28,347 nucleotides of DNA from Gonium pectorale. Lineage: Eukaryota > Chlorophyta > Chlorophyceae > Chlamydomonadales > Volvocaceae. The translations under genes and the position numbers were made by a program. Below are positions 9,401 through 19,244 of this stretch, in pieces. The notes under the pieces were generated by a model that made no database searches, had not been told where the DNA came from, and saw only the letters and a program-made list of their open reading frames with translations. The DNA lies in assembly GCA_001584585.1 (NCBI GenBank), contig LSYV01000013.1, positions 24,787 through 53,133 of the forward strand, written 5' to 3'. Every line of letters begins with the position of its first letter. Positions within the stretch are counted from its first letter, which is position 1.

Positions 9401-12400
9401 ATGGAGATCACTCCGGAGCTTATTACGCAGGTTGGTCGGGCAGCCATGAAGGGAAGCGACCAGGCAATGCCATCTGCACGCGCCCATTTTTGCCGGCCGT
9501 GGCCGTGCCCATGAACCCATGGCTGTACCACGCTACAAACACCCTCACTGAACGCTGTGTGCTCTTCCACCTTTTATTCTTGTTCTACCTATGAGGGAGT
9601 ATGCGGGCATTCGTTTGTTTGCCTGGCAGCCCTCGCAGCTCTCCCTGACGCCCCGTCGCCCACGCTGCCCACCTCTATCGCCCCACCCCACCCCACAGTA
9701 CGGCCTGCTGCAGAAGATCAGCACTGGCAACAGCTTATTCGACATTGTTCTTTGTCTGTTGGTTCCCCTTCTGCTCAAGCACCTCATCCCCTGGGCATCG
9801 GGTCTGCCTAAGCTGGTGTGGCCCTCCAAGCCCGCGGCCAAGACGTTTACGCGCTACGTCGAGCATACCCAGCGCTCCACATACTACTGGTGAGTGACGT
9901 GCACGATAATGAGTGACGTGCACGATAATGAGTGACGTGCACGATAATGAGTGACGTGCACGATAATGCAGTAGCTTTTTAAACAAGGAAAGGGGGAGGT
10001 TGCCCAAGGAAGGGCCGCACGGCCGGCGCCACGGCCAGCGGAGCTCCGGGGTCCTTGCCGGCTGTCGCCTGCCTGCCTGGCATGCTACCGCCGTCGGGGG
10101 GACTCTGGCGGGGCCTGGCGATCAGCAACAGCAGGCAGGCAGGCAGGCAGGCAGGCAGCCCAAGCTACGCGCTGACACACGGGACTGCTCGCATGCGCTC
10201 TCGGGTGGCGGCTCGATGTGTCGCCGCGTCGTGGGACCCCTATAGCCCACCCCAACGTTGCATTTCCGCACTGCGGTGCGCACCCACCCCCCTTGGCAAC
10301 CCGTGCCGCACTGCGCACCAGCCCCGCTCGTCCCCGATTGGTCACCAAGCCCGCCCGCACCCTACCCTCCCCTCCCCCACGCCCCCGCCCGACCCTTACG
10401 GCACGCAGGTACGGCAGCGACAGCGACCCTCCCAACTCCATCCTGCAGCGCGCCGTGCTCAACGCCATCAACCAGCGAGTGGCGGCGCTGCGGGAGCTGC
10501 CCGAGGCGGACCTGACGCTGCGCAAGAAGGCGCGCAACGCGGACGACGACGGCAAGGGCGGCGGCGGCGGCGGTGATGACGACAGCGACGACGGCCGAGC
10601 CGGCGAGCACGCGTACGACTTCAACCTCACGCCGCCCAAGGGCCAGTGGGTCGACCTGAAGAACGGCATTCGGTGAGCGGCATGGCGTGGAGTGTGGAGG
10701 CGGGGCGGCGGTCCACTCCTCGATTGGTATCCCTCCTTCCTTCGGAAGGTGTGGGAGGGGAGAGACACGTCTCGACGCGCCTCACGCAAGACGCGCCCTG
10801 GAACGAACCAGGACCACGCACCGTCATGCGTGCGGAGTCACATTCGAGCACCCATTGCCGCAGTGCGCCGCGTGCGCACACCCCCAGCGTGTAGAGGGNN
10901 NNNNNNNNNNNNNNNNNNNNNNNNNNNNNNNNNNNNNNNNNNNNNNNCCTGTGCACCCCGCCCCGCCACTTGCCGCCCACCCGTCAACCCGCGTCCACTC
11001 CACTTACCCCCCGCCCACCACCCACCAAACCCCTCTTGCCCGCAGGTTCATGGTCGAGTGCGAGAACCTGGACGACAAGGCCAAGGCCACCAAGGTGCGC
11101 TACACGCTCGAGTCCAGCGAGAAGGACGGCAACCAGCTGCTGACGGACTTCGTGGAGGAGGCGCTGGAGGTGGGTCGCGGCTGCTGGGGCCAGGGGAACG
11201 GGGGGACGGGTCGGGGGTTGCATGAGAGGTGAAGCCGAGGGATGGGCGCGGGGTTGGGGGCACGTGGAGCCGACCGCCGCATAGAGACCCCGCTGTAGTT
11301 CCCTGACTTTGGCGGATCCCGCGGCCCCTCCCTCTCCATCGCTCCCATGTAACCCCCCCTTTCCCACCTCCCGCAGACGTACCGCCGGCAGCAGACCTCC
11401 CGCGTGGACCCCGCGCGCTACCTGTACATGCCGGTGCTGAGCGGCTTCCGGAGCGCGCCCGCGGAGGGGGACGCCGCCTCCACCCCCTCGGCCCTCTACA
11501 AGCGCTACAAGCTGAGCGAGGAGAAGACCTTTGCGTCCTTCTTCCACCCCGACAAGGAGGCGCTGCTCAAGCTGGTGCGGCCCGAGGGGGGGGCAGGAAA
11601 GGGGACAGGGGCGCGGAGAAGGGCGGAGGGGCAGGGGCGGAGAGGGGCTGAGGGGAGCGTGCAGCTTCTAGCCTGTTGGCGGGGACAGGCGGGCGGGGAC
11701 AGGCGGGCGGGGAGCGTTGTGCCAAGTGATTAGCGACGCACCCTCCCACCGCCCTCTCCACACCTTCTTGGTCCAACTGCTCCAAATCCTTCAACTTGCT
11801 GCCGGCCGTGTTTCACCGATCTGCGCCCGCCCGCCCGCCCGCGCAGGTTGACCAGTTCCTGACCAAGTCGGGCAAGTTCTCCATCCCCGGCTACCCCCAG
11901 AAGCTCGGCTTCCTGCTGTACGGCCCGCCCGGCACCGGCAAGACCAGCCTGATCAAGGCGCTGGCGCAGCACACAAAGAGGTCCATCATCTCCGTGCCGC
12001 TGTCCAAGATCGCAACCAACCAGGAGCTCATGGTGGGGTGCGGTGTCGTACGGGTCACGCAGTACGACGGCGTGTGTGTTCTCTCTACGTACCGTGTCTG
12101 TATGTACGGCTGCCTAGGCCCTTTCTCTGTGTCTTTCCATCCTTTCGCACGCGTGAGTGCCGTGTGCCGTGCTAGGGACGAGGGTGTCCCATACTTTCGG
12201 TTCGGTTAGGACGGCGCTCGAGGGAATCGGCTTTATAGGTACATACCAAGGCACCAACTTCCCGTGTGCGCCCCTGATTTGGCAACCCGTCGCAGGACAT
12301 TGTGTTCGACAACAAGCTTCAGATCCAGAACAGCTCCGACTCCGCCATCTCGCTGCCCTTTAACAAGACCATTTTCGTGATGGAGGACGTGGACGCCGCG

Positions 12401-13590
12401 AGCAGCGTCGTGCAGCGGAGGGCGGGTGCAGACGGCAGCACGCCGTCGCGCGCCCAGCAGGTCATGGCGCAGCTCGCCGCCGCCAAAATGGCGGCGGCGG
12501 CCGGCGGCGGCGGCACCTTCAAGGCCCCATCGCACGACACCCGCAGCAGCCGGGACGGGGACGAGGAGGACGACCAGGATCAGGCAGGCAACAAAGCGGA
12601 GGATGCCGATGAGCGGGACGGCCGGGCAGCGCTGTCGTCGTCATCGTCTGGTGCGCAGCGCCGCCGCTGCGGCAGCGGCAGCAACATTGCGGCGGCCGCC
12701 GCGGCCTCCGGCACGGCTGGGACCAGCTCCCCGTCTGTCTGGGACGACGTCGGGGGCGGTAGCTTTGGGGCCGGCGGCGGGGGCGGTGTGGCGTGCGGCC
12801 CCTCCCTTCCGCTGGCGGCCTTCGGCAAGGGCCTGTTCCGCGGCGACGACGAGCTGAACCTGGCGGGCCTGCTCAACGTGCTGGACGGCGTGGTGGACAC
12901 GCCCGACCGCATCATCATCATGACCACCAATCACCCGGAGAAGCTCGACCCCGCGCTGGTGCGACCCGGCCGCATCAACAAGAAGGTGCGGGAGGCGGCG
13001 GCGAGGAGGCGGGGTGGGGTGGAGTGGGGTGGGGGTGGGGTCAGGCCCGACGAGCGGCCCCTGCAGGCGGGTGACGTGAGTAGGTGCACTACGAAGCCGG
13101 CAGTGGGCGGCAGGCTCCCCGGCCGGTACTGGGTTTGGCTTCACGACCTAGTGACGTACGATGCATTGGCCAAGTAGCTGTCTGAAGATCAGAGATACCC
13201 GGGAAGTGCATCCGCGGCCGCTGCGCATCTGACGTGGCCCGCGTCACTGCGCCCAGCGCCCCACGCCTGCTCTCGCACCGCCAACTCACCAAATTCGCCT
13301 CCATATCCCTTTCCCCCCACCCCTCTCCCCCTCCCACCTTCACTGCCCCCCAGGTGTACATGGGCCGGCTGCTGGTGGGCCAGGCGCTGTCCATGGTGGC
13401 GCACTACTTTGGGCCCCTGGCGCCGGCCCACGAGGCCGCCCTGCGCTCCGCCTTCGTGGACGAGCTGCTGTCGCCCGCTGACCTGGAGGCCATGTGCGCG
13501 GAACACGACACGGTGCCGGAGCTGGTGGAGGCGGTGGCGCGCAGGGCGGCGGGGGGCGGCGGCGAGGAGGGCTACAAGCAGTGCTCGTGA
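9401..13590 (+). CDS. BCS1-type AAA ATPase, membrane anchored
   Basis: Eight exons: 9401-9430, 9699-9889, 10409-10672, 11046-11169, 11377-11574, 11847-12032, 12296-12985, 13354-13590. All joins are GT-AG and in phase, giving 639 residues. Exon 1 encodes MEITPELITQ, and a hydrophobic segment at residues 23-41 (FDIVLCLLVPLLLKHLI) is a single membrane anchor. The AAA core shows Walker A GPPGTGKT (295-302), Walker B IFVMEDVDA (357-365) and sensor/arginine region TTNHPEKLDPALVRPGR (541-557). The sequence before Walker A (DQFL...YGPPGTGKTSLI) matches the BCS1 subfamily. Known family: BCS1 moves folded Rieske protein across the mitochondrial inner membrane, and relatives sit in mitochondrial or ER membranes, so orthology is not certain. 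Oddities: a ~146-residue Ala/Gly/Ser-rich insert (367-512) splits Walker B from the LLNVLDGV segment. Intron 3 contains the 49-base gap. Confidence 0.88.
9891..9966 (+). repeat. Four perfect copies of a 19 bp repeat at the start of AAA ATPase intron 2
   Basis: The unit TGAGTGACGTGCACGATAA occurs at 9891-9909, 9910-9928, 9929-9947 and 9948-9966. The first copy supplies all but the first base of the splice donor GTGAGT (donor G at 9890). Each copy holds TGACGT and the palindrome CGTGCACG. Confidence 0.98.
10132..10158 (+). repeat. (CAGG)n microsatellite in AAA ATPase intron 2
   Basis: About six and a half uninterrupted CAGG units. A second, shorter array of the same motif occurs in the HAKAI-like gene's second intron at about 18632-18652. 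Confidence 0.9.
10899..10947. other. Assembly gap (49 Ns)
   Basis: A run of 49 undetermined bases in intron 3 of the AAA ATPase gene (intron 10673-11045). The coding model is unaffected. Confidence 1.
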
Positions 13591-14341
13591 GGATGAGGAG
13601 GGCCACGCCACGCGGGGGACGTGTGCGGACAGGTGGTCAACGGGGAGAATGAGGATGAGATAGGGGAAGGGGGGCGCGTTGTGTTATGCGTAGCGGTGGT
13701 GGTGACTGGTGAGGGGCATGTGCGGTGTGGTGGTGGGGCGGGCGGAAGAGGATGACCGGACGTGTGAGCTGAGCCTTTCAAGATGTCTGAACCGCGTTCA
13801 TGGCGTGTGTTGCTCCTTGGCGACGCGTCTGTGTGGCCTCTTGGAAGGCCTTGTTGAAACTCGAATGCGCCGGGCAGCGAGCGGACTCCGCAACCGGACC
13901 GCGTCGGATAGTCCTGGGCGGTCAGTAACTTCTTCATCCGCACTGCTGTTGTTATTCCCATTCTGACCTGTCCGTCGATCGATGGGGCGCCTCGGCGGAT
14001 CCTCTTTCTTTTTTGTGCATGCTCTGGGCCCCATGGGTCATGTGCGCAACCCCGGCCGGGCGTTCCGACACCCGCTAGCAAACCTTGGACCCCGCGTTTC
14101 ACGCCTGTCCCGTGGGCAGAAATAACAGCCGGTTACAGATGGAGCCGTTGCTCATGTTGGTGGTTTCAACTGATCTTCGAGGTATGGCGCGTTGGTACGA
14201 TTGCAGGCGGGAGTGTGGCAGGTGATCAGCGTAGGAGCACGTAGACAGACCCAACACGTACCGTATACCCAGTGTGCTATTGCCGTGTCCTCCTTCTCGT
14301 GTGCCCGGTGAGCTGGGGCCAGGTGCACGAGAGCGGGTGCG

Positions 14342-14346
14342 TGTAA
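14342..14346 (+). terminator. Candidate TGTAA polyadenylation signal of the AAA ATPase gene
   Basis: The first plus-strand TGTAA after the stop codon, about 750 bases downstream. It matches the volvocine poly(A) signal. Assignment is by position. Confidence 0.4.
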
Positions 14347-14921
14347 GCCACCCGATTGAAAGGGGGCCCATGTACGGCATCAACTGCCGACTCCCCCCTG
14401 GGTTGTGCTTTGTTCCGACGCGAGGCGGGCTGCTGATGCCTGACGCACGTCATTGCCCATTTTGTTTGCTCATTGGGCGTACGGTGGACCGGAGTGCTGT
14501 CACCACAGTCAGACTACCGCACAGCAGTAAGGTGCGGCACGCCTCGTGCGCGATGCGGCCGTGATGCTGACATGCGAACGGTGCTCGAGTTCTCGCAACA
14601 GGATACAACGCAAGGTCTTGCGGGCTTCATGTGGGGCTGCCTTCCCCGTTTCTGGTACTTTTTTTTACAAGCATCGGCTGGCCCTCGTGCGTGTGCGCGG
14701 TGGTGGCAGGCGCCCCGGTATGCAGATGCGCAGGCAGAGCGGAATTAGGCAGCCGACTGCTGCGTGCCTTGAGTGCCCTCTTAGCGGATCAAATGACATT
14801 GTGCCGGAGTACAACCGTCCGTTGTGTACGGCATGCGGGTCGTCTCACCAGTGTCTCACCCTCCTAGGCCCTGTCGCTTTGCGGCTGATGGTGGACGGGG
14901 CTCCGCACGGGACGGCGACCG

Positions 14922-14926
14922 TTACA
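14922..14926 (-). terminator. Candidate TGTAA polyadenylation signal of the uL30m gene
   Basis: The first minus-strand TGTAA after the uL30m stop at 15905, about 980 bases downstream. A further one is at 14665-14669. Assignment is by position. Confidence 0.35.
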
Positions 14927-15904
14927 CAGCACCGGCATGCGTGCCGTCGTGGCTGAAGAAAAGAGAAACTGGCTGAACACGCGTCACTCCCGGGCTCGCG
15001 TCAGGACACTGGGCACGCACGGTGTCTGAGGGCACGATGGGTGTTGGTATCCCGGGACCGCTGCTGTCTTGTAATAGCCCAAGACAATGCCGTACACAAA
15101 AAAAGGCGACGACCGGGTGATAGCGGGGCATTGGGGTCGTGGCGGGGCGTCGCTGGTTTTCCCCATCGGGGAGAGGAGTACGACCTCCCCTACGCGCTCT
15201 CGCCCGGCCCCGGCTGCTCACCTCCCTGTAAACCGTCTGCTGACGAGCAGGAAGCTGGAAAGGAAGCGAAGGGTACACGCGGCTACAAGGCGAGCGGCCG
15301 GCGCGCCCTCCCGCCCTAGGCTCCGTCGCTCCGCCGTTTCAAGTCGGGGGCAAACCATCCGAGCCCCCCCCCCCGCAACCCGCAATCCGCAACGCTGCCA
15401 AGACCCACGCAGGCGCGGCAGCCTCGACACCCCAAAAAGTGCAGCCCGGGCCTTGCCGACGGGCGTATTGGCAAGGAGCGCGCTTCGCCGGCAATCCTCC
15501 CCCCCTGTTCTGCCACGTATCGTGCGACGCCACATCGCGCGCGACCGCAGGAGTCGCAGAATCGCGCAGCGTCAATTTCGGTACGAGACCGAGGGTGCTG
15601 TGCGCCTGGCCCTTGCAAACTGACCGTCGGGAAAGCGGCATCGCGCCGCCACCGCTGCGTCCCATCGTGCCCCATCAGCTTGACGCCGACATCACATCCA
15701 TAACTCCCTCGCCCCACGTCCCCGTCATTAACGCACGCAGTGGTCCGCCAACCATCACCCGCCCCGCCGCTGCACAAAGCCCCCGCACACGATGACCCAA
15801 GCCCCTTCACTCCGTAGCCGGCGCCCCGCCCTGCCCGCCCTGAGCCCCCCACCCACGCCCGCCCATGGCTTGTTCGACCCGCCCACATGCCCGCCTACCC
15901 TCCC

Positions 15905-17555
15905 TCAGTCCCGTATCCCCACCCGCCGGCGATACGCCTTGGGCTGCAGCGACTGTGCGTGCTGGTTCCGAGAGTCCGAGCCGTACAGACCCCGCTCCGT
16001 CAGGATTTTGACTTTGTAGCGCCTCGCGAGCTCCTGAAAGTACGGCCGCGGCGGCGCCGGCCGCCCCCGCGACGCCTCAAAGCCGTCCAGCCCCACCGCA
16101 TCCACGTGTTCCTTCAGGCTCTTCAGCGCAAAGGGCGTGAAGCGCGGCGGCGCGGGAGGCGGCAGCGGCGCCGCCGGCGGGGATGTGGCGCCGCCGTCCG
16201 CGGTCAGCGCCGTCGCCCGCGCCGCCGGCGGGGGTGCGGCGGCGGCGGCTGGGTGCGGCGGGTCGTGGTGCAGGACCCACGGCAGGCGGGGCAGCTGCTC
16301 GTGGTGGCTCTTGACCTCCCGCAGGTAGCGCATGCGGTCCGTCTCTACGATCACCAGGTGAGGGACCTGGCCCGGGCGGGAGCAAGCGCGGACGACAGGG
16401 ACAGGATGAGCGCTCAAGGTGCGGAAGGGCCTGCTCGCAGACGCGCCAAAAGGCGAAGAAATGGGTGGGGTGCGTGCGTGGCCCCTGTCGGGGACGTAGG
16501 AGCAACGCCGGGGCCACAGCCGCCGGGGCCACAGCCGCCGGGGCCACAGCCGCCGGGGCCACAGCCGCCGGGGCCACAGCCGCCGGGGCCACAGCCGCCG
16601 GGGCCACAGCCGCCAGGGCCACAGCCGCCAGGGCCACAGCCCCCAGGGCCTGGGTAGGCGCTGACTCGCGAGGCGCATGGAGAGACCGGCCGTGCCGGTG
16701 GCACATGCGCCCATTGCCCGCGCGGCTCCTTGCCGGAACCTGCAGCATGCGGTGTTAAGAGCGGGGCGACCAGCCCACGGGGCGACCAGCCCACGGGGCG
16801 ACCGACTGCCCGGCTCATCGCGGACCCCCCGGGCCACCCTACGCAGTGGGTGTGTGTGATGCGAGAGGGCGCGGAGCGGCGAGGCCGCAAGCGCCCGCAA
16901 CAGCCCGCGGCCGCCGCCACGGCGCCCTCTCATCACCTCCAGCTTGCGAGCACGCAGCTACCGGTACTGGTGGCCGCTCCCATGCACCGAGGCAGGGGCC
17001 GGCGGCGCCTCCCGCCATCCGCACGCGTGGGCTGGGGGCTGGCTGGAGGCTCGGTGCCCGGGCGCACCGATACGCGATCCTTGCCAGATCGGTTCTGAAC
17101 TCATGCTGGCTGAGCACAATAAGGGTCACCCAGCAGCCGTGTGTCGTGTTGCACAAAAAAACGACCCCACGCTGTCAACGGCTCGGTGTTTGGGCACCCC
17201 AGCCGCCTGCCGCTGCGCGCCGTGGCCACCACCCGTCTGCCGACTCCGGCGTGTCACCCAGATCCACGCCTATGGGTTGTCGTATGACGCACGGAACGCA
17301 CCCGCTCCAAACCCCGAGAGGCGTGCCATCGCCCGGGGGGGGGGCGCTGCCGCCCCCAGACACTCCCCGACTGGGCGCGCTTACCTTTGCCAGCATGCCC
17401 CTAATGGAATGGTTGTTGGGCTTCTCCACGCACTGGTGACGGTGCTTCAGACCCAGAGCCTCGAGAACGCGGCGATGGAACCATGGCGTTCCCGCGTATC
17501 CACGCCGCAAGGTGACGAAGAGCGACTTGACCACCTGTGCCGCGCCTTCAGACAT
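15905..17555 (-). CDS. MRPL30: Mitochondrial ribosomal protein uL30m (L30), with C-terminal extension
   Basis: Two exons on the minus strand, 17385-17555 and 15905-16366, joined in phase 0 (donor GTAAGC), giving 210 residues. The start is the first in-frame ATG; the frame is open a little further upstream but has no ATG there. Residues 9-75 form a complete L30 domain: SLFVTLRRGYAGTPWFHRR, then VLEALGLKHRHQCVEK, SIRGMLAK and VPHLVIVETDRMRYLRE. Bacterial L30 is only about 60 residues. Plastid ribosomes of plants and algae lack L30, so a mitochondrial large-subunit role is inferred; no obvious presequence is seen. After the domain comes an Ala/Pro-rich linker (~95-135), then a non-repetitive C-terminal region rich in Lys/Arg ending RRRVGIRD. 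The 1018 bp intron carries a 15 bp minisatellite. The gene shares a short divergent upstream region with the HAKAI-like gene. Confidence 0.87.
16507..16641. repeat. Nine-copy 15 bp minisatellite in the uL30m intron
   Basis: Seven perfect copies of GCCGGGGCCACAGCC (16507-16611) followed by two copies with GCCAGGG in place of GCCGGGG (16612-16641), then a decayed partial unit. The array lies inside the intron 16367-17384. It is open in several frames on both strands because of its period, but there is no sign it is translated. Confidence 0.97.
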
Positions 17556-17908
17556 GACTACTGACGGGGCGCTACCGGGGCTAGGATGCAAGGCGTCGTC
17601 ACAATAACATCGCAGCGCTCTGAGCTGCGCTCGTCATCTAAGAACGAAGCAACGATGTCAAAATCATTATGTCGTTACCCAAACAGCGACACATGCTCTA
17701 CGGCCGACCAAATACGGGCGGGGTGCCGCTGGTCAAGTATCAGTACCCTCTTGTTTACATCGCATTGTACTTCTTACGGCCATATCTACGCACTTGAGCC
17801 TACGCAAGCGTGCCGAGTCTGGTCAAGTTGTGCTGTGACCACAACCTTGTATCCTATTGAAGGCGTCATAAAGTCACTTGAGAACTTGACAGCCCGGCCC
17901 CAGACGAG
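17556..17908. promoter_or_regulatory. Divergent promoter region between uL30m and HAKAI-like genes
   Basis: Only 353 bases separate the two outward-facing ATG codons. The GC content is clearly lower than in the surrounding DNA, especially 17610-17790. CATAAAG at about 17867-17873 is a weak TATA-like element about 40 bases before the HAKAI-like ATG. Both 5' UTRs and any core promoters must fit here. Confidence 0.6.
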
Positions 17909-19206
17909 ATGACGGCCCCTCCACAGCTGGGGCAGAGCCTTGACCCGCCGGCTGGGCACAAGGCGCACTTCTGCGTGTCCTGCCAATTCCCGATCGCGAT
18001 CTACGCCCGGCTCTACCCCTGCCTGCACACCTACTGCCTGGGCTGCGCGTCGGACATGTCCACCTGCTTCCTGTGAGTCACGCCAGCCTGCTCAAAAGCC
18101 GCTGATGACACTGGGCGGCGGGAGGGTATGGGCGCCCGAGCCTTGCGGGGAGGCGACCGGAAACGGTCCCCTCGTTGGGTTTCGAGTGAGGGATACACGC
18201 TGTGGGACTCGGGAGGTACACACTTGGGCGTGTTGGCTTATCCCTTCGGCGTCCCTGGCACCTGGACCCAACTCCAGTAGCTCCTGGGTAAGGCCACTGC
18301 CCGCCATGGCATGTGGGCCCAGCACCCCGCCCTGTCCCGCCACTGCTCTGCCCTGCCAACTCAGTGTTCCCCCGTCCGGAGCTGGTCAGACATGCCTGAA
18401 ATTGGAAAGGAAGCGCGTTCTTGACTGGTTACAATAGCCGTACCGAACCCGCGCTGCTGCCGCCCGGCCCCCCTCCCCCACCCCCGCCGTGACCGCCCGC
18501 AGCTGCCTCGCAAACATAGCCCGCCTGGAGCGGATACCCAAGTCGCGGGACCACAAGCTCTTCATCTCGCCGCTCACGCTGCAGAGCTTTAAGAGTGAGT
18601 GCGGCCGCGTCCCGGGCGTTGCAGCGCGGAGGGAGGCAGGCAGGCAGGCAGGCACGTAGAGGCACCGGCACGCGCCGGGATACTGCGCCTGCCGTCAGGC
18701 CACCGCGCCTTGTTCTTGCGTTTCGTTGTGCTTTGGGCGGCCCCGCGACGCAACCGCGGCTGCGCGTTGGGGGACGTTGCCCGCACTGCAGGGCGCATTC
18801 GCTGGTCCTGCATGCCGCGCAGTGGCGGGGCCGAGTTGCACTCCCTGGGGGGCCGGGGCATGCGCTGCGCGACCAGCGGCCTTGCGCCTCGTGCCTCGCG
18901 CAGGCTTCCGGTACCAGGCTGCCCATCCGGGGTTCGTCACCGGGGATCGTTGGCAGCGGCGCAAGGCCGTCGCTGTCCTTGCAGTTGCAGTTGCCGTTGC
19001 CTGTTCTGTTGCGCTTGATGGCTTGATGGCCCCGTGCCCCCGTGCCACCCAACTAACCAACCAACCGGACGGCAGGCGAGGAGGACCTGGCGACGCACAC
19101 GCGCCGCGCGCACCAGCAGCTGCTCAGCTCCGAAGCCATCCGGAACGCGGGCCGGCCCAAACCGGATCCGGCGCAACAGCAGCTGCTGCAGCAGCAGCAA
19201 CAGCAG

Positions 19207-19244
<38 letters not shown>

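Larger units (their letters stand above)
13591..15904. other. Convergent 3' UTRs / intergenic DNA between AAA ATPase and uL30m genes
   Basis: The two flanking genes end toward each other, so this 2.3 kb should hold both 3' UTRs. The first plus-strand TGTAA is at 14342-14346 and the first minus-strand TGTAA met from the uL30m side is at 14922-14926. No reading frame here shows a domain or splice-consistent exon structure. Several A/T homopolymer runs of 6-9 bases occur, for example near 14005 and 14660. Confidence 0.55.

Noticed and set aside
16465..16758. Open reading frames through the 15 bp minisatellite, giving AGAT or PPGPQ repeats
   Set aside because: The frames are open only because the period is a multiple of three, and the region lies in the uL30m intron with coding exons on both sides.
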